64,000 nt of DNA from Prosthecobacter sp. (GCF_014879935.1 NZ_JACSRD010000160.1:42906-106905); one strand, 5' to 3'; positions 52,733 to 62,212 are shown, numbered from the stretch's first letter. Notes: generated from the sequence alone by a model not told the origin. Translations and numbers: made by a program.

Positions 52733-55588
52733 CTACGGCAGGAAGAGAAACTCGTTCGAGTTGAACAACGCGCGGCAGAGCACGGCGAGGCCATGCTCGC
52801 GGACTTCAGGCGTGGCCTCGCGAAGCTCTTTGCTGCTCGGTGGGCGATTGAGCGCGAGGTGGTAAGCGCGGGTGATTTGCGCGGCGATGTCCGCTCCGGC
52901 CTCTTTTTGGACTCGTGTGGCAAAGGCGGACGCGGTGTCGAGGGTGAAGCGGCTGTTGAAGAGGTTGAGCGCCTGGATCGGTGTGGTGCTGCTGCGACGA
53001 ACGGCGGTGCTTTGTCCGGCATCGGGACAATCGAAGGCTCCAAACACGGCCTCGGGCTCGCGACGGACTTTGTGCGCGTAGATCATGCGGCGCGTGTTTT
53101 CCGGCGTGAGCGTCTCCACGGGTTCAAAGCCGGTCAGTCCGCCGCGTTTGTCGAAGAGGTTGAATCCGCGACCGTGCATCTTGAGGTCCAGCAAGCCGCT
53201 GACGGCCAGCATCGAGTCGCGAATGACCTCCGCGTCGAGACGGCGGGAGGGGAAGCGCCAGAGGAGGCGGGATTCGGAGTCGATCTCGTTGGGGTTTGGA
53301 GTGTTGGAGTTTTGGAGTGTTGGATTGGCATGAACCCCATACTCCATCACTCCACCACTCCGTTGACGATACGTCTCCGACGTCACGATCAGCCGGTGCA
53401 TGTGCTTCACACTCCAGCCACTGCGGATGAACTCGGCGGCGAGCCAGTCGAGAAGCTCAGGATGCGTGGGCTTGATGCCCATGCGGCCGAAATCGCTCGG
53501 TGTTTCGACCAAGCCGGTGCCGAAGTGGCCCTGCCAGAGGCGATTGACCATCACGCGGGCGGTGAGTGGATTCTGCGGGCTGGCGATCCACTTCGCGAGC
53601 GCGAGACGCCGCTGCTGCTCGGGCGTTTCCGTCGCGAGCTTCAAATCCCCCAAGGCGCTGAGCACCGCAGGCGCGACGGACTCCTTCGGCTGCTCGGGAT
53701 CGCCGCGATTGAGCACGTGGATGTCGTCTGGCGTGCGGAAGGTGCCGGCGAAGACTTTTTGCGAGGCATCGAGGCGTTGGAGTTCCTCATCGAGCGGCCG
53801 CTTTTGATCGAGCAGGCGCTTGGCTTCGCCGACTTCTTCTTTTTGGAGGCCTTGGGTCGAGAAAGCAGGCTGCGTGCGGTCCCGCGTGTCAAATCGCTGC
53901 CGGTCATCGGAGTCCGCCACCGTCTTCCAAGTGCCTGAGGCATCTGCAACCTCGATCACATAGCTCGTGGCGAGCCGGTCCTTGAACTTCCCCTGCCGGT
54001 CACGACTCCACAGCACACGATCAATCTCCTGCTCCTGGGCGAATTCGACCATCACCCAGCCTTTGCCGACCTCGTTCGACATCCAACTGCGCGAGTTGCC
54101 GTAATGGCCGTCATTCACGAAGCGCTGCTCATGGCGGTCCGCGCTGACTTTTTCGCCGGAAACGGTCAGCGAGGCATTTAGCGCGATGTTTTCGCCTGTG
54201 GTGGTGAAGACCTCGAATTCATCAATGCAGGGCTCGAGGTTGTTCGTGTCGCGAATGGTGAAGCGCACACGTTTGGCCTTCACCGGCATGAAACGGTCGC
54301 GATTTTCGCGAGGGACCACCATCGGGCGTTTCACGCCGGATTTGGCCAGCGGAACGAAACGCGAGAGCTGCTTATCGAGCTCGGCGAGTTTTGCTTTGAC
54401 CTCCTTCAGCCGCTCGCGTGCCGCGAGAGCCTCCGGCGTGCGTAGATCGCGCTCGCCATACTCCACGCCGGCTACGAAGGCCTGCATTGCGTAGTAATCC
54501 TTCGCGCTGATCGGGTCGAACTTGTGATCGTGGCAGCGTGCGCAGCCGATGCTGAGGCCGAGGAAGGTCTGGCCGATGTTCACGACCATCTCGTCGATGG
54601 AATCCTGCCGCGCGAGCCGCTTCGAGGGCTCATCTTTGCCGATCTGTCCCGGTAGCAAAACGGACGCGGTGACGAGGAAGCCGGTGGCCGCGTCCTCACC
54701 CATCGCATCGCCGACGATCTGCTCTTTGATGAAGCGATCATACGGCGTGTCGTTATTGAACGCGCGGATGACGTAATCGCGATACGGCCACGCGTTGGGG
54801 CGCTCGGTATTCACCTCAAAGCCATGCGTGTCCGCAAAGCGCACGACATCCAGCCAGTGCTGCGCCCAGTGCTCGCCGTAGCGGGGACTATTCAGAAGGC
54901 GCCCCACGACGGCTTCGTGGTCTTTGTCGTTCAAGAAGGCCGCCACTTCCTCCGGCGTCGGCGGCAGGCCGGTGAGGTCAAAGGTCACGCGACGCAGCCA
55001 GGTGACCGGATCGGCGGGTGGGGAACGGTGCAGGCCTTTTTCGGCGAGTTTGGCGTCGATGAAGCTGTCGAGGCGGTTGGTTTCAAGTTTCAGGTTTAAA
55101 GTTCCAGGAGCACCCGGAAAGGTGTTTGGGGATGAATTTGAAACCTGAAACTTGGAACCTGAAACCATGAGCGGCTTGAAGGCCCAGTGGTCACGCCGGT
55201 CTTCGAGTTTCGCGAGATCGACTCCATCCGGCCACACGGCGCCCTCGTTGATCCAGCGGGTGAGTATCTCGATGTTTGCGGCGGGAAGCCTGCCCTTCGG
55301 CGGCATCACTTCGTCTTCATCCGTGGTGGTGATCAGGTTGATCAGCGCGCTATCGGCTGATTTGCCCGCCACGATGTCCGGCGCGTGGGTGTCGCCGCCT
55401 TTGAGGGCCTCGGACTTGATGTCGAGACGCAGGCCGGACTTCTGTTTTTTCGCGCCGTGGCATTCGTAGCAGTGCTTTTCGAGGATCGGCCGCACCTCGC
55501 GCACGAAATCGACCGGCGCAGCGGAGGCGCTGGTAATCGTGAGCAGGACGGCGGCGAATTTCATGGGCAGGGTTTTACGGCGGCTCAT
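52733..55588 (-). CDS. PSCyt1-DUF1549-discoidin-DUF1553 protein, module 3
   Basis: The 951-residue exported protein (ATG complementary to 55586-55588; starts at 55603 or 55564 also possible) has CYECH at 40-44, MPPKGR near 95, [23 protein letters not shown] and a C-terminal DUF1553 domain. Between them is an F5/8-like insertion (about 435-540, [20 protein letters not shown]). Two inverted repeats lie inside the frame: 55079-55166 after WAFKPL, and about 53287-53363 between TYRQRSGG and [10 protein letters not shown]. Both stay in frame and add peptides without expected domain sequence. Its start overlaps or adjoins the preceding DUF1501 stop. Confidence 0.88.
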   Translation of the reverse strand: MSRRKTLPMKFAAVLLTITSASAAPVDFVREVRPILEKHCYECHGAKKQKSGLRLDIKSEALKGGDTHAPDIVAGKSADSALINLITTTDEDEVMPPKGRLPAANIEILTRWINEGAVWPDGVDLAKLEDRRDHWAFKPLMVSGSKFQVSNSSPNTFPGAPGTLNLKLETNRLDSFIDAKLAEKGLHRSPPADPVTWLRRVTFDLTGLPPTPEEVAAFLNDKDHEAVVGRLLNSPRYGEHWAQHWLDVVRFADTHGFEVNTERPNAWPYRDYVIRAFNNDTPYDRFIKEQIVGDAMGEDAATGFLVTASVLLPGQIGKDEPSKRLARQDSIDEMVVNIGQTFLGLSIGCARCHDHKFDPISAKDYYAMQAFVAGVEYGERDLRTPEALAARERLKEVKAKLAELDKQLSRFVPLAKSGVKRPMVVPRENRDRFMPVKAKRVRFTIRDTNNLEPCIDEFEVFTTTGENIALNASLTVSGEKVSADRHEQRFVNDGHYGNSRSWMSNEVGKGWVMVEFAQEQEIDRVLWSRDRQGKFKDRLATSYVIEVADASGTWKTVADSDDRQRFDTRDRTQPAFSTQGLQKEEVGEAKRLLDQKRPLDEELQRLDASQKVFAGTFRTPDDIHVLNRGDPEQPKESVAPAVLSALGDLKLATETPEQQRRLALAKWIASPQNPLTARVMVNRLWQGHFGTGLVETPSDFGRMGIKPTHPELLDWLAAEFIRSGWSVKHMHRLIVTSETYRQRSGGVMEYGVHANPTLQNSNTPNPNEIDSESRLLWRFPSRRLDAEVIRDSMLAVSGLLDLKMHGRGFNLFDKRGGLTGFEPVETLTPENTRRMIYAHKVRREPEAVFGAFDCPDAGQSTAVRRSSTTPIQALNLFNSRFTLDTASAFATRVQKEAGADIAAQITRAYHLALNRPPSSKELREATPEVREHGLAVLCRALFNSNEFLFLP
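53287..53363. repeat. TGGAGTGTTGGAGT inverted repeat inside DUF1553 gene
   Basis: Left arm TTTGGAGTGTTGGAGTTTTG followed by GAGTGTTGG pairs with right arm ATACTCCATCACTCCACCAC followed by TCCG, about 30 bp each with mismatches. It encodes in frame the peptide [20 protein letters not shown], which is not part of the DUF1553 domain. Confidence 0.7.
55079..55166. repeat. GTTTCAGGTTTCAAG inverted repeat inside PSCyt gene
   Basis: Left arm 55079-55108 and right arm 55137-55166 are imperfect reverse complements of the family at 2509-2596. The element is in frame and encodes [20 protein letters not shown] plus the following LNLKLE, between the WAFKPL and [11 protein letters not shown] segments. Confidence 0.8.
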
Positions 55589-55602
55589 GCGACATTCAAA
55601 CA

Positions 55603-57087
55603 TCACGCCAGCAGCGCTTTGAGCACCTTGCCTTCGTTCGTCGGGCCGATGAGGCGGTTGTCGAGTCCCTGGTAGCTGAAGTGGAAGCGATACGGATCGA
55701 GGCCGAGCTGGTGCAGGATCGTCGCCTGGAGATCGCGGATGCCGACCGGATTCTCGACGGGGTAGTAGCCGAATTCGTCCGTCTGGCCGAGCGCGACGCC
55801 GCCTTTGATGCCACCGCCGGCCATCCACATCGTGTAGGCATAGGGATGGTGATCACGGCCGACGAAGCCCTTCTTCAAATCGCTGCGCACGTTGTTCTGC
55901 ATCATCGGCGTGCGGCCGAACTCGCCGCCCCACACGATGAGCGTGTCATCGAGCAATCCGCGCTGCTCCAGATCGAGAATGAGGCCGCTGATGGCGCGGT
56001 CGATCTGCTGGCACTTGATCGGCAGCGTCTCGTCGATGCTCTCGCCGGGCGAGGAGCCGTGGTGGTCCCAGCCCCAATCGTAGAGCTGCACAAAGCGCAC
56101 GCCGTTTTCGATGAGGCGGCGCGCGAGCAGGCAGTTGTTGGCGAAAGTGGGATCGTCGCCCTTGTAGAGCACGCGCACGTCATCGGTGCTCGTTTCCGCG
56201 GGCGAGACGTAGCCGGGCTTCGCGCCGTAGAGCTTCAGCACATGCTCCGGCTCCTTCGAGATGTCCATCACGTCCGGCACGCTAGTCTGCATGCGGTAGG
56301 CCAGTTCGTATTGCGCGATGCGCGTGAGCGTCTCGGCATCGCCGCTGCGTGCATGCTCGGCTTCGTTCATCTTCGCCACGGCATCGAGCATGCGGCGACG
56401 CATCACGCGGTCCATGCCCTTCGGGTCACTGAGATACAACACGGGATCGCCCGTCGTGCGGCATTGCACGCCTTGATAGACGCTCGGCAGGAACCCGCTG
56501 CCCCAGAGGGATTTGCCGGCATCAGGCGTCTTGCCGCCGGAGAGCAGCACGACGAAGCCGGGCAGGTCCTCGTTCGTGCTGCCGAGGCCATAGGTGGCCC
56601 ACGATCCGATCGACGGACTGCCGAGACGCGGCGATCCCGTGTGCACAAAGAGCTGCGCCGGCGCGTGGTTGAACTGGTCCGTGTGCACCGTGCGGATCAC
56701 GGAGATCTTGTCGATCACCTTGGCCAGTTGCGGCATCAGCTCGCTCATCCACTGCCCGCTCTGACCCTGCTGCGCGAACTTGAACTGCGCGGCGAGCACC
56801 TTCGGCACGCCTTTGATGAAAGCGAAGCGTTTGCCTTCGAGAAACGAGGCTGGCGCATCCTTGAGGTGCAGCTTTTGCAGCTCCGGCTTGTAATCAAACA
56901 TCTCCAACTGCGACGGCGAGCCCGCCATGTGCAGGTAGATCACGCGTTTCGCCCGCGCGGGGATCATGGGGCGCTTCAAATCGTCCGCCATGAGCGAGTT
57001 CAGCGCCAGCGCGCCGAAACCGAGGCCGCTCGTCTGGAAAAAATGCCGGCGCGTGACGGCGCGGGCGTGAAGGAGGTCGGGAGTCAT
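55603..57087 (-). CDS. DUF1501 exported protein, module 2
   Basis: The 494-residue protein starts at the ATG complementary to 57085-57087 (upstream frame overlaps repeat sequence). It has a Tat-like signal (TRRHFFQTSGLGFGALALNSLMA), VIYLHMAGSPSQLEMFDYKP, LMPQLAKVIDKISVIRTVHT, LARRLIENGVRFVQLYDWGWDHHG and LIVWGGEFGRTPMMQNN, all DUF1501 landmarks. It follows PSCyt/DUF1553 number 2 after the GxxExxY element, and its stop touches the start of PSCyt/DUF1553 number 3. Confidence 0.9.
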   Translation of the reverse strand: MTPDLLHARAVTRRHFFQTSGLGFGALALNSLMADDLKRPMIPARAKRVIYLHMAGSPSQLEMFDYKPELQKLHLKDAPASFLEGKRFAFIKGVPKVLAAQFKFAQQGQSGQWMSELMPQLAKVIDKISVIRTVHTDQFNHAPAQLFVHTGSPRLGSPSIGSWATYGLGSTNEDLPGFVVLLSGGKTPDAGKSLWGSGFLPSVYQGVQCRTTGDPVLYLSDPKGMDRVMRRRMLDAVAKMNEAEHARSGDAETLTRIAQYELAYRMQTSVPDVMDISKEPEHVLKLYGAKPGYVSPAETSTDDVRVLYKGDDPTFANNCLLARRLIENGVRFVQLYDWGWDHHGSSPGESIDETLPIKCQQIDRAISGLILDLEQRGLLDDTLIVWGGEFGRTPMMQNNVRSDLKKGFVGRDHHPYAYTMWMAGGGIKGGVALGQTDEFGYYPVENPVGIRDLQATILHQLGLDPYRFHFSYQGLDNRLIGPTNEGKVLKALLA

Positions 57088-57102
57088 GGGGAGATCGGGT
57101 TG

Positions 57103-57162
57103 GCTGACAGAAAAAAGGAGGGCAAAAACAAGGTTCATTTTTCTGTCCTCATGTTTCTGTCA
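57103..57162. repeat. Left palindrome of the GxxExxY cassette
   Basis: Arms TGACAGAAAAAAGGAGGGCA (from 57105) and TGTCCTCATGTTTCTGTCA (57144-57162) pair imperfectly. The right arm supplies the stop codon (TCA at 57160-57162) of the GxxExxY gene. Confidence 0.7.
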
Positions 57163-57960
57163 TTTTTCTGGAACGAGGGAACGAAAGGTGATTTGATGGC
57201 GGGCGATGTTGGCCCAAAGGAGGGCCTCGACTTGAGCATGGTTGACGAGGCGCTGAGCGTGACTTGCGAACAGGCGTTGGCTTTCAGACTTCTCAAATGC
57301 CGTAAGCTTGAATGCCGTCTTGCCTGTCACGAATCGCAGATTCTGAGAACCGAGTTCGCTACCCTGAAAAACGACACTCGCAGGCCGGACGACTTGGTCA
57401 TCGCCTCCGAAAAAGTGGGTCAGAGCTTCCTCGTAGAGTGCCAGGTCGAGACAGGTGCCCCAGTCATGGAGCAGGTCGCACAGGTGCTGCTGAAATACAT
57501 CGGCTCCAGGTGGTTTGGGCTTCAACATGTTGTTAATCACTTCGAACCGCATTCTTTCTTGTCGAGTGAGAGCGTTGTTGACGAACTCGCGAGAGACACG
57601 TTCAGGCCGTATATTGATCAGCATGCCGTGGGGCAGGTCAACCAGCATCAGATAATGCATCAGTTGTGCTTTGTGACGCGCCACAAGAGCCTCGGCTGCT
57701 TTGAATTCTAGAATGGCACCATGAGCGAGCAGCAGATCCAGATAATACGGCTTCTGAAAAGTCTTGTGGCTGACAATGACCGGCACTTCGATGGCCACAT
57801 CGTCTCGTCTGAGAGACAGCGCCCTCTTGTAGTGCTTCTCATCAAAGAATCGTCCCAATTCCTTCCGGATCACCAGGATCTGAGCATACACGTCATACGA
57901 CAACCGTCCAAAGGACTCGCGGTCCAGAGGTGTCAACGATTGTTGGCAGGTGACAGGCAT
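57160..57960 (-). CDS. GxxExxY-family protein, long form (PD-(D/E)XK-like)
   Basis: The 266-residue protein has in its first half the GxxExxY fold: VYAQILVIRKELGRFFDEKH then Y (the Glu and Tyr of ExxY kept, the Gly shifted), and the nuclease-like core YYLDLLLAHGAILEFKAAEAL (about 72-92) with Asp and ExK. HKAQLMHYLMLVDLPHGMLINI follows. The second half (about 120-266) is an extra domain with REFVNNALTRQERMRFEV and FLLFGG-type segments seen in long members. The function of the family is unknown; a nuclease role is a fold-based guess. Its base composition is lower in GC than its neighbours. Confidence 0.8.
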   Translation of the reverse strand: MPVTCQQSLTPLDRESFGRLSYDVYAQILVIRKELGRFFDEKHYKRALSLRRDDVAIEVPVIVSHKTFQKPYYLDLLLAHGAILEFKAAEALVARHKAQLMHYLMLVDLPHGMLINIRPERVSREFVNNALTRQERMRFEVINNMLKPKPPGADVFQQHLCDLLHDWGTCLDLALYEEALTHFFGGDDQVVRPASVVFQGSELGSQNLRFVTGKTAFKLTAFEKSESQRLFASHAQRLVNHAQVEALLWANIARHQITFRSLVPEK

Positions 57961-57969
57961 TGGGTTTCG

Positions 57970-58026
57970 GCTGACAGAAACAAGAGGACAAAAATGAGCT
58001 TTTTCTGTCCTCTTGTTTTTGTCAGC
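57970..58026. repeat. Right palindrome of the GxxExxY cassette
   Basis: A 21-bp arm GCTGACAGAAACAAGAGGAC-A (57970-57990) and its reverse complement (58006-58026) match with one mismatch around a 15-nt AT-rich centre. It lies 2 bp before the PSCyt stop codon and just upstream of the GxxExxY start. Confidence 0.8.
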
Positions 58027-58027
58027 T

Positions 58028-60340
58028 TCAGTTGCGGGTGAGGAATTCGTCGAGGTTGAGGATCGCGTTCGCGGTGACGATCCAAGCGGCGAAATCGGGT
58101 GCTGCGATGCCTTGCGGCAGCTTGGAGCGCGTGGTGGCGATCAAATCGGTGGCTTGCTGCGGATGCTTCGCGAAATCGGCTTTTGCATCGGCGAACAAGG
58201 TGATCAGCGGTTTGGCCTCGTCGGGCTTCGCGGGACGACAAAGCGCGATTCGCAGGCCTGCGGCGGCGGGTTCGCTGCCGGAGGCGATCATCTTCGCGGC
58301 GAGCGCGGCGGCGGCTTCGAGATAAACGGGATCGTTCAGCGTCACGAGGGCCTGCAGCGGCGTGTTCGTCCGGATGCGGCGGATCTGGCAGACTTCGCCA
58401 CTGCCACCATCGAACGTGATGAACGACGGATACGGCGTGGTGCGCTTCAAATACGTGTAAAGGCCGCGGCGGTGACGATCCTCGCCCTCGGCGTCGATCC
58501 ACGTCTTGCCGCTGTAAGTCGAGCGCCACAGGCCTGCGGGCTGCGGGGGCATCACGGGCGGCCCGCCCATCTTGCGCGAGAGCAAACCGGACACGGCGAG
58601 CGCCTGATCGCGCACGACCTCGGCGCTGAGGCGATAGCGCGCGCCGCGTGAGGCGAGCGCGTTGCGCGGATCGGCTTCGCGCAGTGCGGGCGTCGTTTCC
58701 GAGGCCTGGCGATACGTGTCGCTCATCACGATGAACTTGAGCAGCTTCTTCAACGACCAGCCGCCATCGCGATACTCGGCGGCCAGCAGGTCGAGCAGCT
58801 TTGGATTGCTCGGCGGCGTGCCGAGCGCGCCAAAATCCTCCTCCGTCTCGACAAGGCCGATGCCGAACAGGCGCGCCCACACACGATTCGCCCACACACG
58901 CGGCGTGAGCGGATTGTCGCGGTTCACGAGCCACTTCGCGAGGCCGATGCGGTTCAACGGCGCGCCTTCAGGCAGTTTGCCGAACGCGGGCAGCACGGCG
59001 GGCGTCACGGGCGCGGTTTGATCGAGGAAGTTGCCGCGGTTGTGGATCTTGGTGACGCGTTGCTTCGCGGTGGGCAGCTCGCGGAAGATCGGAATGGCGA
59101 CGATTTCTTCGTTGGCAGCCTTCAAGGCGTTGCGGGCTGATTTGACCTCGGCTTTAAGCTTGGCGATCTCCGGCTTGTCGGTGGTGGGATCTTCGCGTTC
59201 GAGGTCCTTGTCCTTCAAATCCTTGCCGCTGGCCTTCGCGAGCTGCTCCCGCAGCTCGTTGAGCTTCTTGGTGGCCGATTCGACGGCCTTGGTTTGCTCC
59301 GGCGTCGGCTTGGAAAGCTTTGGCGAATCATCAGGCAGGTCGGCGTCCTGTGTCTGATTGAGGATGGAGTAGAGGCGGTAGTAGTCCTCGTTGCTGATGG
59401 GATCGTATTTGTGGCTGTGGCATTTCGCGCAACCCATCGTGAGGCCCATCCACACCTGGATCGTCGTATCGACGCGGTCCTTCACCGCCGCGACGCGGAA
59501 CTCCTCGTTGTCCGTGCCGCCTTCGTCGTTCGACATCGTGTTGCGATGGAAGGCGGTGGCGATGAGCTGCTGCTCGGTCGGATTCGGCAGCAAATCGCCG
59601 GCGAGCTGCTCCAGCGTGAACTGATCGAGCGGCATGTCGGCGTTCAACCCATCCACGACCCAGTCACGCCACGGCCACATCGTGCGGCCGAGATCTTTTT
59701 CGTAGCCCTTCGTGTCCGCGTAACGTGCGAGATCGAGCCACAGGCGCGCCCAGTGCTCTCCGAAGGCTTTCGACGCGAGCAGCGAGTCCACGAGCGCTTC
59801 GTAGTCTTTGTCAGATGAATCCGTTGGAGGCAGACCGGTCAGATCGAGCGACAAACGCCGCGCGAGCGTGGCGGACGATGCGGGAGGCCGCAGCGTGAGT
59901 TTTTTCTCCGTGAGCTTCTCCTTCACGAGGGAGTCGATTGTGCCCTGCGGCCGCGTCACGGGCTCGAAAGACCAGTGACGGCCCCACTTCGCACCCTCGG
60001 CGATCCAGCGACGCACCAATTCGATCTGAGCGGACTTCAGCGTCTTGTGCGACTCCGGCGGCGGCATTAGCTCGTCCTCGTCCTTGGTGACGAGTCGCGT
60101 GAAAACGCTGCTCTGCTCCGGTTTGCCGGCCAGCACGGGCGTTTCGCCATCGCGGGCGCGTTTCGCGTCGCCTTCGACATCGAGCCGCAGTTTCGCCTTC
60201 CGCTCCTTCTCATCCGGCCCGTGGCACGCGAAGCAGTTCGCAGACAGAATGGGGAGGACATCACGCGAAAAATCCACCGGCTCCGCACGGGCGGAGACAG
60301 CGAGGAGCAAAACGAGGGCACGGGACATGTGGGGAGGCAT
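58028..60340 (-). CDS. PSCyt1-DUF1549-DUF1553 protein, module 2
   Basis: The 770-residue protein starts at the ATG complementary to 60338-60340 (60328 is an alternative) with a signal peptide (MSRALVLLLAVSARA). CFACH is at 36-40, MPPPESH near 105, LTGLPP follows, then CAKCHSHKYDP (about 295) and a Lys/Glu-rich coiled segment (about 330-430). The DUF1553 domain has WANRVWARLFGIGLV and YRLSAEVVRDQALAVSG. It is the shortest of the three and has no repeat insertion between DTYRQ and RLSAEVVRD, so it serves as the comparison for the other two. The DUF1501 gene of module 2 follows beyond the GxxExxY cassette. Confidence 0.9.
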   Translation of the reverse strand: MPPHMSRALVLLLAVSARAEPVDFSRDVLPILSANCFACHGPDEKERKAKLRLDVEGDAKRARDGETPVLAGKPEQSSVFTRLVTKDEDELMPPPESHKTLKSAQIELVRRWIAEGAKWGRHWSFEPVTRPQGTIDSLVKEKLTEKKLTLRPPASSATLARRLSLDLTGLPPTDSSDKDYEALVDSLLASKAFGEHWARLWLDLARYADTKGYEKDLGRTMWPWRDWVVDGLNADMPLDQFTLEQLAGDLLPNPTEQQLIATAFHRNTMSNDEGGTDNEEFRVAAVKDRVDTTIQVWMGLTMGCAKCHSHKYDPISNEDYYRLYSILNQTQDADLPDDSPKLSKPTPEQTKAVESATKKLNELREQLAKASGKDLKDKDLEREDPTTDKPEIAKLKAEVKSARNALKAANEEIVAIPIFRELPTAKQRVTKIHNRGNFLDQTAPVTPAVLPAFGKLPEGAPLNRIGLAKWLVNRDNPLTPRVWANRVWARLFGIGLVETEEDFGALGTPPSNPKLLDLLAAEYRDGGWSLKKLLKFIVMSDTYRQASETTPALREADPRNALASRGARYRLSAEVVRDQALAVSGLLSRKMGGPPVMPPQPAGLWRSTYSGKTWIDAEGEDRHRRGLYTYLKRTTPYPSFITFDGGSGEVCQIRRIRTNTPLQALVTLNDPVYLEAAAALAAKMIASGSEPAAAGLRIALCRPAKPDEAKPLITLFADAKADFAKHPQQATDLIATTRSKLPQGIAAPDFAAWIVTANAILNLDEFLTRN

Positions 60341-60524
60341 GGAACGGAGATGAACGCGGCGAATGGCTGGATTCACCGGCTTCCGGTTGGCATTTTTCAG
60401 GAAAGTTTCGGGGGCGGCGGGGAACGGGAGGCAGCCATTTTTTTGCTTCCCGATCACTTAATGTGTGTTTATTATCAATGAGTTACGTTCCTTTTGGTTC
60501 TCCTAGCCCACGCTTCGCAAACGC

Positions 60525-61472
60525 ATGCCGCCCATCGCTTTCCCAGAACGACTCTACGACCGTCGCGGAGGGGCGGAACCGTTGGTGCAGATGGACGAGC
60601 TGCTGCAGGAGATGATCGCCGCTGGCGGGCCGATGCCGACCGAGTATGCGCTGCTGAACCGTACTCTGCGCCAGCTCGGTGATGCCGTGCGTGCCAGGGT
60701 GATCTCTCGCGAAGACGTGCTGGCGTATGCGAGCGACACGACCAGCCGCCACCTCGAAGGAACCATGCAGGCCCGGGCGCTGGGGAAAAAGTACGGCTAC
60801 AGCGGCGACTTCGAGATGATCGACGCGATCTACACGCTGCGGACAGCTCCCGAGCCGCACCTGAAGCGGTGGGACCTGTATTTTCACGCGCAGGCAGCGC
60901 CGAATGCCGTGAGGAACCGGAAGGCGTATTTTCACCACCTGCTGCATTCTCACGTGGCCGGACGGCCGAAGTCAGCGCTACGGGTGCTGAATGTGGCCAG
61001 CGGGCCGGCGCGTGATGTGCGGGAGTGGGTGCTGGACAACCCGGAGCAACAGGTGTTTTTCGACTGCGTGGACGCGGAGATCCACGCCATTGAGTGCGCC
61101 AAGAAGATGTGCGCGCCGTTTGCGGATCGCGTGGAGTTTTACCATCGTAATGTGCTGCGGTTCCTGCCTGCAAAGGGCTACGATCTCGTGTGGTCGGCCG
61201 GTCTGTTCGATTACCTGGCGGATCGTTCCTTTGTCTTCCTGCTGAAGGCCCTGATGGCCGTGACACGCCTGGGCGGGGAGGTGGTGGTGGGCAATTTCTC
61301 CGACTTCAATCCCAGTCGTGATTACATGGAACTGCTCGGCGACTGGGTGCTGCAGCACCGCACACGCGATCATCTGCGCGAGCTTGCCCTGCAGGCGGGC
61401 GCGGCAGCGGATTCGATCGAGGTGCAGTGGGAGCCGGAGGGAGTGAATTTGTTCCTGCACATCCGGCGCTAA
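60525..61472 (+). CDS. Class I SAM-dependent methyltransferase
   Basis: The 315-residue protein has a helical N-terminal half (about 1-130, with LLNRTLRQLGDAVRARVISR and ALGKKYGYSGDFEMIDAIY) and a class I methyltransferase domain from about 150. SAM-binding motif I is LNVASGPARDV (about 152-162), motif II acid is in FDCVDAEIHAIE (about 178-190), motif IV is YDLVWSAGLFDYL (about 221-233), and GGEVVVGNFSD follows. The form with a helical regulatory half is seen in proteins annotated as fatty-acid-type or small-molecule methyltransferases. Substrate unknown. The reverse gene overlaps its stop by 4 bp. Confidence 0.8.
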   Translation: MPPIAFPERLYDRRGGAEPLVQMDELLQEMIAAGGPMPTEYALLNRTLRQLGDAVRARVISREDVLAYASDTTSRHLEGTMQARALGKKYGYSGDFEMIDAIYTLRTAPEPHLKRWDLYFHAQAAPNAVRNRKAYFHHLLHSHVAGRPKSALRVLNVASGPARDVREWVLDNPEQQVFFDCVDAEIHAIECAKKMCAPFADRVEFYHRNVLRFLPAKGYDLVWSAGLFDYLADRSFVFLLKALMAVTRLGGEVVVGNFSDFNPSRDYMELLGDWVLQHRTRDHLRELALQAGAAADSIEVQWEPEGVNLFLHIRR

Positions 61473-62131
61473 GCGGGATCGTGCTTCCGCCATTGTCCGC
61501 AGGCAAAGTCGAGCCATTCGAGTCCGCGGAACTGCTTCTTGTAGTCGTAGGCGCTCTTTTCCAGCGTGGCATAGCCAGGGTAAAGCCAGCGCAGGCCTGA
61601 CCCGCGGCAGTATTCGATCTCCAGAAGCATCGTGTAGATGCCGAGGCTGCGTTTGGAGCAGGCAGGCTCGAACATGCCATAGACGCTCGACGCTGCCTGC
61701 TGGCCGAGGTCGAAGAAGCTCGTGGCGATAAGGCGCTGGTCTTCAAACACCCGCAGCATACGGCATTCGCAGGGGCCGTGTTCAGGGTCGGGGCCGAGGA
61801 AGTTTTCCAGCGCGTCCGGGACGTTGTCGGTGAAGCGCTCCTTGTGTCGCTCGAACATGTCGCGGACGGCGTCGTCGAGGCGGACGGGGCCGATTTCATG
61901 GCGCAGGACGGCATTTTTGCGGAGAATCCGGCCCTGGCTTTTGGTGAAGGTGCAGGACGCAAGGTCGATGCGCAGCGGCGTTATGGTTTGAGTGCCGCCC
62001 TCCATGTCCGGCTGGGTGTTGTAGCGGAAGAAATAGCGCCCGAAATGCCTCCAGCCCGCCTCCCACAGCCTGTCCATGAACTCCGCCGGCACGGAGTCAC
62101 AGATGAAGGCGTCGTCGAGCAGGTGCGTCAT
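61469..62131 (-). CDS. Arginyl-tRNA-protein transferase-like (ATE C-domain) protein
   Basis: The 220-residue protein resembles the C-terminal GNAT-like part of bacterial leucyl/arginyl-tRNA-protein transferases: PLRIDLASCTFTKSQGRILR then KN (about 52-73, the SxxQxRxxRRN region), SVYGMFEPACSKRSLGIYTM (about 147-166), LRWLYPGYA (about 178-186) and FRGLEWLDF. The N-terminal CxxC cysteines of canonical enzymes are not visible (RYFFRYNTQPD instead), so the normal metal or haem-binding site may be missing. It could be a diverged transferase or an acyltransferase. It is convergent with the methyltransferase. Confidence 0.7.
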   Translation of the reverse strand: MTHLLDDAFICDSVPAEFMDRLWEAGWRHFGRYFFRYNTQPDMEGGTQTITPLRIDLASCTFTKSQGRILRKNAVLRHEIGPVRLDDAVRDMFERHKERFTDNVPDALENFLGPDPEHGPCECRMLRVFEDQRLIATSFFDLGQQAASSVYGMFEPACSKRSLGIYTMLLEIEYCRGSGLRWLYPGYATLEKSAYDYKKQFRGLEWLDFACGQWRKHDPA

Positions 62132-62212
62132 GGGGGCTTCAATAATCCGGCCGCACAGTTTGACAATCTCCGGCCGTCCCGCACACTCGCAGCCCAGCCA
62201 CCCTCCGCGCTC

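Larger units (their letters stand above)
57102..58026 (-). mobile_element. Candidate GxxExxY cassette with paired palindromes
   Basis: The GxxExxY gene is flanked on both sides by imperfect palindromes with the same core (TGACAGAAACANGAGGACA): 57103-57162 and 57970-58026. The unit lies between the PSCyt stop and the DUF1501 start, genes normally adjacent. This looks like an inserted cassette, but no transposase or clear target duplication is seen. Confidence 0.4.

Noticed and set aside
55681..57711. 676-codon plus-strand frame opposite DUF1501 and GxxExxY
   Set aside because: It spans two different genes and a repeat, and lacks any domain; antisense shadow.
61778..62212. N-terminal extension of the DUF4407 protein
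   Set aside because: It lies opposite the transferase gene and is non-hydrophobic shadow sequence; the ATG at 62213 precedes the membrane domain.
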